NCBI GenBank assembly: GCA_019356535.1
Contig: CP037918.1
Location: 558,001 to 622,000, forward strand
Length of the DNA: 64,000 nt
DNA from: Chromatiaceae bacterium
GTDB taxonomy: Bacteria; Pseudomonadota; Gammaproteobacteria; Chromatiales; Chromatiaceae
Direction: 5' to 3'
Shown in pieces: positions 1-8,585 of this stretch. How positions within the stretch are numbered: the first letter of the stretch is position 1; each line of letters begins with the position of its first letter. Made by a program: the position numbers and the translations under genes. A model generated the notes under the pieces. The model searched no databases. It saw nothing but the letters and a program-made list of their open reading frames with translations, and was not told where the DNA came from.

Positions 1-1085
1 AGCTTGGCGGCGAAGTAGTAGCGCAGGTATTCCGGGTTCAGGTGCTCCAGGTAGGTACGCGCCTTGATGAAGGTGCCGCGTGACTTGGACATCTTGGCCC
101 CGTCCACCGTGAGGAAGCCGTGCGCCCACACCGCGCTGGGCATGCGGAAGCCCGCGCCGTGCAACAGTGCCGGCCAGAACAGGGCGTGGAAATAGACGAT
201 GTCCTTGCCGATGAAGTGGTACAGCTCGGCATCCGAGCCGGCCGCCCAGAAGGCGTCGAAGTCGATGCCCTCGCGGTCGCACAGGTTGCGGAAGCTGGCC
301 ATGTAGCCGATGGGCGCGTCCAGCCAGACGTAGAAGTACTTGCCCGACGCGTCCGGGATCTCGAAGCCGAAGTAAGGTGCATCGCGGGAGATGTCCCAGT
401 CGTTCAGTCCGGCCTCGAACCACTCGTCCAGCTTGTTCGCCACCTCGGGCTGGACATGGCCGGCGCGGTGCCAGTCGCGCAGTACCTGCTCGAAGTCGGC
501 CAGGCGGAAGAAGATGTGTTCCGACTCACGGGTGACCGGGGTGGCGCCGGAGACGGCCGAGCGCGGGTTCTTCAGCTCGGTGGGGGCATAGGTGGCGCCG
601 CAGGCTTCGCAGGAGTCGCCGTACTGGTCGGTTGCGCCGCAGCGTGGGCAGTCGCCCTTGATGAAGCGGTCGGGTAGGAACATGCCCGCCTCGGGGTCGT
701 AGGCCTGCTCGATGGTGCGACGCACGATGTGCCCGGCGTCGCGGTTGCGCTCGTAGATCAGGGTCGCCAGCTCGCGGTTCTCGGGCGAGTGGGTCGAGTG
801 ATAGTTGTCGAACCCGATGTGGAAGCCGGCGAAGTCTTCGGTGTGCTCCTTCCAGACCCGTGCGATCAGTTCTTCGGGCTCGATGCCCTCGGCGCGTGCG
901 CGCAGCATGATGGGGGTACCGTGGGCGTCGTCTGCACACACGTAGTAGCACTCGTGGCCGCGCAGCTTCTGGAAGCGCGCCCAGATGTCGGTCTGGATGT
1001 ACTCGACCAGGTGCCCCAGATGGATGGACCCGTTGGCGTAGGGGAGGGCACTGGTGATCAGGATCTTGCGGCGTTGCTCGGACAT
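1..1085 (-). CDS. metG: methionyl-tRNA synthetase, N-terminal part (runs off the window)
   Basis: Charges tRNA-Met with methionine in the cytoplasm. The gene starts at the ATG read from 1085 and is cut by the window edge, so about 361 N-terminal residues are visible (full-length bacterial forms are about 550-680). The class I signature HLGH lies at residues 22-25 within [11 protein letters not shown] CxxC-x-CxxC zinc knuckle (CPRCG and CEACG) lies near residues 145-165, as in the E. coli-type enzyme. The KMSKS loop is near residue 330 (KMSKSRGTF). It is divergent from the apbC/mrp gene, an arrangement seen in many Gammaproteobacteria. Identification is firm. Whether the C-terminal dimerisation domain is present cannot be seen. 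Confidence 0.97.
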   Translation of the reverse strand, partial: MSEQRRKILITSALPYANGSIHLGHLVEYIQTDIWARFQKLRGHECYYVCADDAHGTPIMLRARAEGIEPEELIARVWKEHTEDFAGFHIGFDNYHSTHSPENRELATLIYERNRDAGHIVRRTIEQAYDPEAGMFLPDRFIKGDCPRCGATDQYGDSCEACGATYAPTELKNPRSAVSGATPVTRESEHIFFRLADFEQVLRDWHRAGHVQPEVANKLDEWFEAGLNDWDISRDAPYFGFEIPDASGKYFYVWLDAPIGYMASFRNLCDREGIDFDAFWAAGSDAELYHFIGKDIVYFHALFWPALLHGAGFRMPSAVWAHGFLTVDGAKMSKSRGTFIKARTYLEHLNPEYLRYYFAAK

Positions 1086-1167
1086 GAGGTTCGAACCCGG
1101 GTTGGCAGAAGGTGCGGATTATCCCACAAGTACCGTGCCGGCGGGATGATCCCGCGGCCCGGGTTCG

Positions 1168-1306
1168 CTCTTCCCCAGTACTCCCCGCGAGCGGGGAGGG
1201 GGTGGTCGTGCGGCTCGTCGAGACTCGTGCTCGTTGCGCTGCGCCGCCGTGCCCTAGCGAAGCGTCTCCTCCCTTGCCTGAGAGGGAGGCCGGGAGGGGG
1301 GAAACC
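1168..1306. repeat. palindromic GC-rich repeat, REP/REPIN-like
   Basis: The 328-base gap between metG and apbC holds no credible gene. It contains a perfect stem CTCCCCGC-GA-GCGGGGAG at 1181-1198 and a second stem with arms CTCCCTT/GAGAGGGAG near 1268-1289. The second is flanked by GGGAGGGGGG. The two outward stem-loops separated by about 70 bases resemble paired REP elements. Copy number cannot be judged from this window. Confidence 0.45.
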
Positions 1307-1413
1307 TGAGCGATTCGGTTGGGTTTGCTCGAGAGCAGATGGTAGTATTGTGGACCAGTTCTCAATTTAACCGCATGGCATCGCGTGCAGCGCGGTCCGC
1401 AGGAGTATCACAC

Positions 1414-2505
1414 ATGGCTGAAGTCACCCGAGAATCCATCGAAGAGGCCCTCAAGGGCTATGTCGAACCCCACCTGGGTACCGACCTGGTCGCGGCCAAG
1501 TCCATCAAGGACATCGCCATCGATGGCGACAAGGTCAAGGTCAAGGTGGTACTGGGCTTTCCGGCCAAGAGCGTGCAGGAGGAGATCGCCGGCGCCGTGA
1601 AGCAGGCCTGCGAGTCGGTCGAGGGCGTGAACCAGTGCGAGGTGGATTTGAGCTGGGAGATTGCCGCCCACTCGGTGCAGAAGGCGCTCAAGCCCATCGA
1701 CAACGTCAAGAACATCATCGCTGTGGCTTCCGGCAAGGGCGGCGTCGGCAAGTCCACCACCGCGGTCAATCTGGCACTGGCGCTGTCCGCCGAGGGCGCG
1801 CGCGTGGGCATCCTGGATGCCGACATCTACGGCCCCTCGCAGCCGCGCATGCTGGGCATCTCCGGCAAACCGGAATCGAAGGATGGCAAGACCCTTGAGC
1901 CCATGACCAGCTACCACCTGCAGGCCATGTCCATCGGCTTCCTCATCGACGAGGAGACGCCGATGATCTGGCGCGGTCCCATGGTCACCCAGGCGCTCGA
2001 GCAGCTGCTCAACGACACCAACTGGGACAGCCTCGACTACCTGGTCATCGACCTGCCCCCGGGTACCGGCGACACCCAGCTTACTCTGGCGCAGAAGGTG
2101 CCGGTCTCGGGCGCGATCATCGTCACTACCCCGCAGGACATCGCCCTGCTGGACGCGCGCAAGGGCTTCAAGATGTTCGAGAAGGTGGAGGTGCCGATGC
2201 TGGGCATCGTCGAGAACATGTCCATCCACATCTGCTCCAATTGCGGTCACGAAGAGCACATCTTCGGCGAGGGCGGCGGCCAGCGCATGGCCGAGGAATA
2301 CGGCGTGGACTTCCTGGGCGCCCTGCCACTGGAGAGGCGCATTCGCGAGGAGACCGACTCGGGCAAGCCCACCGTGGTTGCCGATCCCGAGTCCCGTTCC
2401 TCGCAGATCTATCGCGAAATCGCGCGCAAGGCCGCCGCCAAGCTCTCGCGCCAGGCCAAGAGCTACGCCGCCAAGTTCCCCAACATCGTCATCCAGAACA
2501 ACTGA
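1414..2505 (+). CDS. apbC: iron-sulfur cluster carrier ATPase ApbC/Mrp
   Basis: Cytosolic P-loop ATPase that binds and transfers Fe-S clusters to apoproteins. The 363-residue product has an N-terminal MIP18/DUF59 domain (about 1-75), the deviant Walker A GKGGVGKST at 107-115, and the C-terminal CSNC pair at Cys274 and Cys277 that bridges the cluster in the dimer. The start at 1414 is chosen because AGGAG at 1401-1405 sits 8 bases upstream and the family begins with a short Met-Ala-Glu-like lead. A longer frame from 1339 lacks a ribosome site. It is monocistronic, closed by a terminator just downstream. Confidence 0.96.
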   Translation: MAEVTRESIEEALKGYVEPHLGTDLVAAKSIKDIAIDGDKVKVKVVLGFPAKSVQEEIAGAVKQACESVEGVNQCEVDLSWEIAAHSVQKALKPIDNVKNIIAVASGKGGVGKSTTAVNLALALSAEGARVGILDADIYGPSQPRMLGISGKPESKDGKTLEPMTSYHLQAMSIGFLIDEETPMIWRGPMVTQALEQLLNDTNWDSLDYLVIDLPPGTGDTQLTLAQKVPVSGAIIVTTPQDIALLDARKGFKMFEKVEVPMLGIVENMSIHICSNCGHEEHIFGEGGGQRMAEEYGVDFLGALPLERRIREETDSGKPTVVADPESRSSQIYREIARKAAAKLSRQAKSYAAKFPNIVIQNN

Positions 2506-2529
2506 GCGGCTTGCCGATCAGGTGTTCGC

Positions 2530-2560
2530 AAGGGCCCGCCTCGGCGGGCCCTTTGTTTTA
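2530..2560 (+). terminator. intrinsic terminator of apbC
   Basis: A perfect 10-bp stem (AGGGCCCGCC / GGCGGGCCCT) with a 2-base TC spacer at 2531-2552 is followed by TTGTTTTA. It lies 25 bases past the apbC stop codon. Confidence 0.9.
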
Positions 2561-2573
2561 TGGGGAAACCGTG

Positions 2574-2722
2574 AAGGGCACGAAGGGCACGAAGTTTTTC
2601 GCTGTCGACCATCATGGGCTGGAGTGGCCCGCCAGGGAGCGGGCGCTTTTCCGCTGAAACTGCCTGGACAGGCCCTCTCAAGCCCTTTGTGTTCTTCGTG
2701 GTTGTCGGAAAGTGAGTACGGG
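2574..2722. repeat. noncoding inverted-repeat element with GAAGGGCAC units
   Basis: The left arm carries tandem GAAGGGCAC-type units (GTGAAGGGCACGAAGGGC) near 2571-2593. The right arm near 2687-2712 (CCCTTTGTGTTCTTCGTGG) is its imperfect reverse complement. Such GTGAAGGGCACGAAG arms occur as dispersed noncoding elements in many proteobacterial genomes. Nothing here looks coding. Confidence 0.4.
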
Positions 2723-2724
2723 GG

Positions 2725-3390
2725 TCAGAGTGAGCCCCAGCTGTCCTTGCGGCGGCGCAGGCGCAGATGCGGCAGGATCAGGCCGATGAGGATGCCGGCG
2801 ATGGTGACGCCGCCGCCGATCATGAACCAGCGTTGCGCGTTGTTGTTTTCCAGTTCGCGCTTCTCCTGCTTGAGTTCTTCGTTGCTGCGGGTCAGTTCGG
2901 CGACCTGCTTGCGCAGCTCGTTGCGTTCGTTGGCAATGCGTACTGCGTTGGCGGAGGTGCGCTTGAGTGCGGCCAGTTCCAGTTCGATGCGCTTCTTTTC
3001 AGCCTGCAGGGATTCGTGCTCCCGGCTGAGGCGATCGTGCCGCTCGGTCAGGTCGGCCAGCTTGCGTTGCAGTTCGCTGGGTGCCGTCTTGAGTGCGGCG
3101 ACTTCGGCCTCGAGCGTGGCGAGCTGTTCGCGGGCCACGGGATGATCAAGCAGCTGGCGGCTGAGCACGAAGCCTTCCTTGCCGTTGGGTAGACGCACGC
3201 GCGAATAGCCGGTCGCCCGGTTGCGTGAGAGTACCTCCACGGGGGTGCCGGACTTGATCATGCTGATGATCTTGTGCCGCGGGCTTTCGCCGCTGCGCAC
3301 GGTGATCTTGAATTCATCGGTGACCCAGGCGCGTTCGGCCAGTGCCTGGCTGGCCAGCATTAACAGGGCGATGAACAGGTATCTTCTCAC
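2725..3390 (-). CDS. SH3 and anchor domain-containing envelope protein (TIGR04211/YgiM-like)
   Basis: 221 residues. A signal peptide (residues 1-18, ending ALA) is followed by a bacterial SH3 domain at about 20-85, a heptad-rich coiled coil at about 90-190, one transmembrane segment (about 194-215, WFMIGGGVTIAGILIGL) and a short basic tail. This is the layout of the TIGR04211 family, whose E. coli relative YgiM is poorly understood. The SH3 domain should face the periplasm with the C-terminal helix anchoring it to the inner membrane. It is the last gene of the minus-strand arg/ABC run, 23 bases after the ABC ATPase. A cell-wall-related role is inference from the SH3 fold. Confidence 0.85.
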   Translation of the reverse strand: MRRYLFIALLMLASQALAERAWVTDEFKITVRSGESPRHKIISMIKSGTPVEVLSRNRATGYSRVRLPNGKEGFVLSRQLLDHPVAREQLATLEAEVAALKTAPSELQRKLADLTERHDRLSREHESLQAEKKRIELELAALKRTSANAVRIANERNELRKQVAELTRSNEELKQEKRELENNNAQRWFMIGGGVTIAGILIGLILPHLRLRRRKDSWGSL

Positions 3391-3413
3391 GGTCGTGATC
3401 CTCTACAGCTTGA

Positions 3414-4481
3414 TCAGGCACCACCGTTATCCGGTGTGCTGTGGGGAAAGCATATTACGTGCTGAGCGCCGATGCGCACGCGAACGTGTTCACCCGTCGC
3501 ATGGTCGTGATGGCTGGGGAACAGGGCAAGAAGGCGTGTGCCGGCCTCGGATTCCAGCGTGTACAGTATCTCGGCGCCGCGGAAGGCGCGTTCGACCACC
3601 TTGAACCGGAGCGGGCCCCGGTCGTCCGGTACCACGTCGTCGGGACGCAACAGGATATCCACCTTGTCCCCGGCCCGGGTGTGACAGGAGCAGCGGTCGG
3701 CCTCCAGTACGCCAAATTCGGTCTGGAAACGGGCAGGCGCCAAGATCTCTCCTTCGATGAACACGCCCTGGCCGATGAAATCGGCGACGAAGCGGTCGGC
3801 CGGCTCATGATACAGGTTGTAGGGGGTGTCCCATTGCAGAATGTGTCCCTGGTGCATCACGCCGACGTGGTCCGACATGGCAAAGGCCTCGTGCTGGTCG
3901 TGCGTCACCAAGATGGCTGTGGTGCCCTGGTCGCGAAGCAGGTTCCGGACTTCCAGGCCCAAGCGCTCGCGCAGTTCGACATCGAGATTGGAAAAGGGTT
4001 CATCCATCAGCAGCAGTGTCGGCCGTGGCACCAGTGCACGTGCCAGGGCCACCCGCTGCTGTTGTCCGCCCGATAGTTCGTGTGGGTAGCGTTTGCCGAG
4101 GTCGTGCAGACCGACTGCGGAAAGCAGTTTTCGTACGCGCTGGTCGCGCTCGGAAGACGATAGCCCTTGCAGGCCGAAAGCCACGTTCTCCGCGACGTTG
4201 AGGTGTGGAAACAGGGCGTAGTCCTGAAACACCATGCCGATGTGGCGTTGCTCCGGTGGCACCAGACGGTCGGGGGCGGAGACGACCTGGTTGTCGATCA
4301 GGATTTTTCCTGCACGCACCGGTTCGAACCCGGCGATGGCGCGCAGGGCTGTGGTCTTGCCGCAGCCGCTGGTCCCCAGCAGGCTGACGATTTCACCCCG
4401 GTTGACGTGAAAGGACAGGTGTTCGATGACCGGGCGCTCATCATAGGCGACCGTAATGTCATCGACTTTCAGCAGGGGCAT
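3414..4481 (-). CDS. ABC transporter ATPase of the Fe3+/FbpC type, without adjacent permease
   Basis: 355-residue nucleotide-binding subunit. Walker A GTSGCGKTT lies at 36-44, the Q-loop region FQDYALFPHL near 85-93, the signature LSGGQ at 136-140 and Walker B LLLMDEP at 156-162. A C-terminal TOBE-type regulatory region extends from about 240. The sequence around the Q-loop is typical of ferric or polyamine/putative Fe3+ importers (FbpC, PotA). No permease or binding protein is encoded nearby. The gene instead starts 3 bases after the argF stop, so it is probably co-transcribed with argD-argF. The substrate is undetermined: Fe3+, polyamine or an arginine-related solute are all possible. Confidence 0.85.
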   Translation of the reverse strand: MPLLKVDDITVAYDERPVIEHLSFHVNRGEIVSLLGTSGCGKTTALRAIAGFEPVRAGKILIDNQVVSAPDRLVPPEQRHIGMVFQDYALFPHLNVAENVAFGLQGLSSSERDQRVRKLLSAVGLHDLGKRYPHELSGGQQQRVALARALVPRPTLLLMDEPFSNLDVELRERLGLEVRNLLRDQGTTAILVTHDQHEAFAMSDHVGVMHQGHILQWDTPYNLYHEPADRFVADFIGQGVFIEGEILAPARFQTEFGVLEADRCSCHTRAGDKVDILLRPDDVVPDDRGPLRFKVVERAFRGAEILYTLESEAGTRLLALFPSHHDHATGEHVRVRIGAQHVICFPHSTPDNGGA

Positions 4482-4484
4482 GGT

Positions 4485-5393
4485 TCAGCCGGCGAGCAGG
4501 AATTCGAGCAGCGCCTTCTGCGCGTGCAGGCGGTTCTCGGCCTCGTCCCAGACCACGCTGTCAGGCGCGTCGAGCACCTCCGCCTCGACCTCCATGCCAC
4601 GATAGGCCGGCAGGCAATGCATGAACAAAGCGTCCGGTGCGGCGAGCGCCATCAATTCACGGGTGACCTTGTAGGGCGCGAAGGCGGCCTGACGGCGCTG
4701 CTTTTCCTCTTCCTGACCCATGCTCACCCAGGTGTCGGTAACCACCAGGTCGGCGCCTTCGACCGCTGCAGTCGGGCTGCGTACGATCTGCGCCCGTTTT
4801 CCGGCGGCGGCAAGGATGTCGGCGTCGGGCTCGTAGCCTTCGGGGCAGGCGATGTGCAGCTGGAAGTCGAACTGGCGCGCAGCATTGATATAGGAATGGC
4901 ACATGTTGTTGCCATCGCCCACCCAGGCCACGGTGCGCCCCCGGATGTCGCCACGATGCTCGAAGAAGGTCTGCATGTCGGCCAGCAGCTGGCAGGGGTG
5001 GTACAGGTCGGTCAAGCCGTTGATCACCGGTACCTGCGAATGTTCGGCAAAGCGCTCGACGTTGTCGTGCGCAAAGGTGCGGATCATCACGCAATCGACC
5101 ATACGCGAGAGTACGCGGGCGGTATCTTCGATGGGTTCGCCACGTCCGAGCTGGGTGTCGCGAGGCGACAGGAACATGGCTGAGCCACCGAGCTGGCTCA
5201 TCCCGGCCTCGAAGGAGACGCGGGTGCGCGTGGACGACTTCTCGAAGATCATCGCCAGCACCTTGCCGCGCAGGGTGGCATGGGGTTCACCTGCGCGTCG
5301 CAGGCGCTTGAGTTCGCTGGCGCGCCGGATGATGCTTCGCAGTTCTTCCGGGCTCAGGTCCAGCAGGGTGAGGAAATGTCGGGTGCGGCTCAT
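4485..5393 (-). CDS. argF: ornithine carbamoyltransferase
   Basis: Cytosolic enzyme converting ornithine and carbamoyl phosphate to citrulline, the sixth step of arginine synthesis. The 302 residues carry the carbamoyl-phosphate motif SSTRTR at 53-58, the HPCQ motif ([13 protein letters not shown]) and the ornithine-binding HCLP motif in [11 protein letters not shown] near residue 260. The length matches short bacterial ArgF forms. It lies 14 bases downstream of argD on the same strand, so argD-argF form an arginine operon. Identification is firm. Confidence 0.97.
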   Translation of the reverse strand: MSRTRHFLTLLDLSPEELRSIIRRASELKRLRRAGEPHATLRGKVLAMIFEKSSTRTRVSFEAGMSQLGGSAMFLSPRDTQLGRGEPIEDTARVLSRMVDCVMIRTFAHDNVERFAEHSQVPVINGLTDLYHPCQLLADMQTFFEHRGDIRGRTVAWVGDGNNMCHSYINAARQFDFQLHIACPEGYEPDADILAAAGKRAQIVRSPTAAVEGADLVVTDTWVSMGQEEEKQRRQAAFAPYKVTRELMALAAPDALFMHCLPAYRGMEVEAEVLDAPDSVVWDEAENRLHAQKALLEFLLAG

Positions 5394-5407
5394 GGCGGGC
5401 CTCGCGT

Positions 5408-6607
5408 TCAGGGCTGGGCGAGAAAATCGCGGATCAGGCCGCTGAGTGTGGCGACCAGTTGCTCGGCTTCGGCGTCACTGAGGATCAGCGGTGGCAGCAG
5501 GCGGACCACGGTCTCGGCGGTGACATTGATCAGCAGGCCGGCCTCCAGCGCACGCCCCACCAGTTCACCGCAGGGTTGGTCCAGCTCGATGCCGATCATC
5601 AGGCCGCGACCGCGGATTTCGCGCACGCCGTCCACGCCGTCGAGCGCGGAGGCGAAGTCGTCGAGCAGCTTCTCGCCGAGCAGTGCGGCACGTGCCGGCA
5701 GGTCGCCGGTGCGCAGGGTGTCGCAGACCACCAGGCCGGCGCGGCAGGCCAGGGGATTACCGCCAAAGGTCGAGCCATGGGTGCCGGGGGCGAAGAGTTC
5801 GGCCGCGTCGCCACGCGCCAGGCAGGCGCCGATGGGCACGCCATTGCCCAGCGCCTTGGCCAGGGTCATGACATCGGGTACCACATCGGTGTGCTGGAAG
5901 GCGAAGAAGCGACCGGTGCGGCCCATGCCGGTCTGGATCTCGTCGAGCATCATCAGCCACCCCTGTTCGTCGCACAGGGCGCGGATGCCCTCGAGGTAGC
6001 CTTCGGAGGGGATGCGCACGCCGCCTTCGCCCTGGATGGGCTCGACCAGCACCGCGACTACATCGGGCTGGTTGTCGGCGACCGCCCGCAGGGCGTCGAG
6101 GTCGTCGTAGGGGACGCGCACGAAGCCTTGCACCAGGGGCTCGAAACCGGCCTGTACCTTGCGGTTGCCGGTGGCGCTCAGGGTGGCCAGGGTGCGGCCG
6201 TGAAAACTGTTCTCCATGACCACGATGGCGGGGTTCTGGATACCCCGGCGGTGGCCGTGCAAGCGCGCCAGCTTGATGGCGGCCTCGTTGGCCTCGGCGC
6301 CCGAGTTGGCGAAGAACACCCGGTCCATGCCCGAGAGTTGGCACAGTGCCTCGCCCAGTTTCTCCTGCTCGGCAATGCCATACAGATTGGAGACGTGCAG
6401 CAGGCGGCCGGCCTGGTCGGACAGGGCGGCGGTGAGTGCGGGATGGGCATGGCCCAAGGCGCAGACAGCGATTCCGCCCAGTGCGTCGAGGTAGCGTCGG
6501 CCCTCGGTGTCGGTCAGCCAGGCTCCCTGTCCCTGGACGAAGGTCACGGGCAGCCGCTGGTAGGTGTGCATCAGTACGTCGGTCATGACGGCAATCCGGT
6601 TTTCCAT
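5408..6607 (-). CDS. argD: acetylornithine aminotransferase
   Basis: PLP enzyme converting N-acetylglutamate semialdehyde to N-acetylornithine. The 399-residue form carries the [10 protein letters not shown] phosphate-binding region and the Schiff-base lysine in [12 protein letters not shown] near residue 250. The start is uncertain. ATG at 6607 gives MENRIAVM, while a second ATG at 6586 gives [11 protein letters not shown], closer to the family's usual N-terminus. Neither has a clear Shine-Dalgarno sequence. An in-frame TAA lies upstream, so there is no longer form. A terminator-like hairpin ends only a few bases before the first ATG (see the leader entry). Confidence 0.95.
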   Translation of the reverse strand: MENRIAVMTDVLMHTYQRLPVTFVQGQGAWLTDTEGRRYLDALGGIAVCALGHAHPALTAALSDQAGRLLHVSNLYGIAEQEKLGEALCQLSGMDRVFFANSGAEANEAAIKLARLHGHRRGIQNPAIVVMENSFHGRTLATLSATGNRKVQAGFEPLVQGFVRVPYDDLDALRAVADNQPDVVAVLVEPIQGEGGVRIPSEGYLEGIRALCDEQGWLMMLDEIQTGMGRTGRFFAFQHTDVVPDVMTLAKALGNGVPIGACLARGDAAELFAPGTHGSTFGGNPLACRAGLVVCDTLRTGDLPARAALLGEKLLDDFASALDGVDGVREIRGRGLMIGIELDQPCGELVGRALEAGLLINVTAETVVRLLPPLILSDAEAEQLVATLSGLIRDFLAQP

Positions 6608-6611
6608 CGAA

Positions 6612-6678
6612 ACAAAAAAGGCGGTCTCGGGTTGCGAGGACCACCTCCGTTAGCCGCTCCACTGGCGACAAGTGGCGG
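6612..6678 (-). promoter_or_regulatory. double-hairpin leader / terminator directly before argD
   Basis: Read on the minus strand, a first hairpin (arms CCGCCACT / AGTGGAGCGG at 6654-6678) is followed by a second (GGTGGTC / GACCGCC at 6620-6646) and then TTTTTTG at 6612-6618. The U-run ends 5 bases before argD ATG 6607. It is either the terminator of the upstream regBA transcript or an attenuator within an argD leader. The extreme closeness to the start codon favours a role in argD expression, but this is not proven. Confidence 0.6.
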
Positions 6679-6732
6679 AAAATAACGTCATTTGCGCTGG
6701 CAATCAAGTCCCGGCAGGTCGTTCGGCCGCTC

Positions 6733-7281
6733 TCAGTTATTGTTCCTGGGGGTGCCCGGGCGTTTCTGCAGCTTGCGTTGCAGGGTACGTCGGTGCATGC
6801 CGAGTTCGCGTGCGGCAGCGGAGATGTTGCCGTTGTTCTCGGCGAGCACGCGCTGCAGGTGTTCCCATTCGAGCTGGCGCAGGGGGGTGGGTTGGGGCCG
6901 CGACAGGTCGAGGTCGGCACAATTGTCGGGGTCGCTCAGGGCGCGCAGCACGGCACTGGCATCGACCGGCTTTGCCAGATAATTGGTTGCGCCGAGCTTG
7001 ATTGCCTGCACGGCGGTCGCCAGGCTGGCATAGCCGGTGAGGATGGTGATGCGCAGGGTGGGGCGCCGTGCCAGCAGGGGTTCGATCAGGTGTAGGCCGC
7101 TGTCTTCCCCGATTCGCAGGTCGAGCACTGCGAAGTCGGGGGCTAGCGTCTCCGCTTGTGTCAGCGCCTGTTCGGCGGTGAGCGCATAGTGGCTTTCGCA
7201 ACCGCGCCGGTCGAGCGCTCGCTTGAGGGTACGGCAGAAAGGTTCGTCGTCGTCGATGATGAGGATACGGCGCCTGCTCAT
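6733..7281 (-). CDS. regA: redox response regulator RegA/PrrA/ActR family
   Basis: 182-residue response regulator. The receiver domain has an acidic pocket at Asp10-Asp12, the phosphoacceptor Asp54 (AVLDLRIGED) and the conserved lysine in YLAKPVDAS. A short linker joins it to a Fis-type helix-turn-helix at about 140-175 (ENNGNISAAARELGMHRRTLQR), the hallmark of RegA/PrrA/ActR. The start at 7281 overlaps the regB stop by 4 bases (ATGA), so the two are translationally coupled. In relatives this regulator controls respiration, nitrogen, carbon and copper-linked genes in response to redox state. A much longer frame through 7596 is an artefact overlapping regB. Confidence 0.92.
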   Translation of the reverse strand: MSRRRILIIDDDEPFCRTLKRALDRRGCESHYALTAEQALTQAETLAPDFAVLDLRIGEDSGLHLIEPLLARRPTLRITILTGYASLATAVQAIKLGATNYLAKPVDASAVLRALSDPDNCADLDLSRPQPTPLRQLEWEHLQRVLAENNGNISAAARELGMHRRTLQRKLQKRPGTPRNNN

Positions 7282-8528
7282 GTGCCGTTCTCCAGGGCAA
7301 GTTCCACTCGGGTGCGCAGCCCGCCTTCCTGGCGGTCGTGCATGCTGAGGGTGGCTCCGATCCGTTCGAGGGTGGCGTGAGTCAGCACCAGCCCCAGGCC
7401 CAGACCGTGCGCCTTGGAGCTGAAGGCGCACCGACCGGCCAGTCGCCTCTGCGTAGGCGCGAGGCCGGGGCCAAAGTCGTCGATATCGATGCTCAGGTGT
7501 CGGTCGTCCATGGCGATGCATATTTGAACCTGAGGAAGCCCTGCCTCGCGTGAGGCGTCGGCAGCATTGTCCAGTAGGTTGCCCAGTGCCAGCCACAGGT
7601 GTTCGATATGCGGAATCCGCGTGTTTGGCGGCACGTCCAGTTGCAATCTTACCTCGACGTCCGAGCGCAGCGCGGCCCAGTCTTCCAGGCGTTGCCGCAG
7701 CTCACCGACATGACCATCACGCGTGGGATCACTGCCGTGCTGCAAACCTTGCAGGTGCTGCTGACAATGGGCGATCTGGGCCAGAATTTCCTGCGCGTCC
7801 TCGCGGGCCTGTGACGGGTTCTGTGGGTCATCGAGTATCTCGCGCGCCAGCAGGCCAATGGTGGAGAGTGGGGTGTTCAGCGCATGTGCCATGCCTGCAG
7901 CCAGTGCCCCGGCGGAGACGATGTGCTCATTGCGCATCAGGGTATCGCGCATGTCCGCCAGCTCGCGTTCACGCTGCCGGCTGGCGTGTGCCAGTCGATG
8001 CACGAACAGTGCGACGATGCCGGCGCTGAGCACGAAGTTGGCCCACATGCCCAGGATGTGCAGGTGGAAGTCGCTCTCGAAGCGTTCCGGCGCCGGGGGC
8101 AAGGGGTGGAACCAGCGCATCAGCAAAGTGTAGAGGCCCATGGCGGCAAGCGTGATCAATATCGCGTGCCGGGCGGGCAGAAAGACGGCGCCCAGTGCGA
8201 CTGGCACCAGCAGCATCGACACGAAGGGATTGGTCGAACCGCCGCTGAAGTACAGGAGCAGGCTCAGGGCGCCCATGTCGATCAGCAGGTGCAGCGCGAT
8301 CTCCAGCGGTGGGACCGGGCGCCGGCTCCGCAGGCGCCACAGGGTGTAGCCGTTCCACAGTGCCAGCAGGCCGGTGGTTGCCAGCATCTGGGGCAGTGGC
8401 AGGGCGATGTCCAACCCGGCGGTGACCATAAAGGTCACCGCCAGTTGGCCGGTGATGGCCAGGTTGCGTAGCCAGAACAGGCTGTGCAGCACCTGGATGC
8501 CGCTGTCGTTGTCGGACGGTGGTCGCAT
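7278..8528 (-). CDS. regB: redox sensor histidine kinase RegB/PrrB family
   Basis: 416-residue inner-membrane kinase with about six N-terminal hydrophobic segments (residues 20-180). The quinone-binding heptapeptide GGSTNPF is at 96-102. The phosphoacceptor His215 lies in AAGMAHALNTPLSTI, and a cysteine at 255 (QIAHCQQHL) corresponds to the redox-active cysteine of RegB. The N-box (LGNLLDNAADAS) and G-box (HGLGLGLVLTHATLERIGA) complete a HATPase domain. The start at 8528 has GGGAGAGGA upstream. Known family role: autokinase activity is repressed by oxidised ubiquinone or cysteine oxidation. It lies 57 bases downstream of the copper receptor gene. Confidence 0.93.
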   Translation of the reverse strand: MRPPSDNDSGIQVLHSLFWLRNLAITGQLAVTFMVTAGLDIALPLPQMLATTGLLALWNGYTLWRLRSRRPVPPLEIALHLLIDMGALSLLLYFSGGSTNPFVSMLLVPVALGAVFLPARHAILITLAAMGLYTLLMRWFHPLPPAPERFESDFHLHILGMWANFVLSAGIVALFVHRLAHASRQRERELADMRDTLMRNEHIVSAGALAAGMAHALNTPLSTIGLLAREILDDPQNPSQAREDAQEILAQIAHCQQHLQGLQHGSDPTRDGHVGELRQRLEDWAALRSDVEVRLQLDVPPNTRIPHIEHLWLALGNLLDNAADASREAGLPQVQICIAMDDRHLSIDIDDFGPGLAPTQRRLAGRCAFSSKAHGLGLGLVLTHATLERIGATLSMHDRQEGGLRTRVELALENGT

Positions 8529-8585
8529 CGATCCTCTCCCGCCCTCACGTTATGTCAGGTCGGCGGCCGGGTCCAGCAGTCGGTC

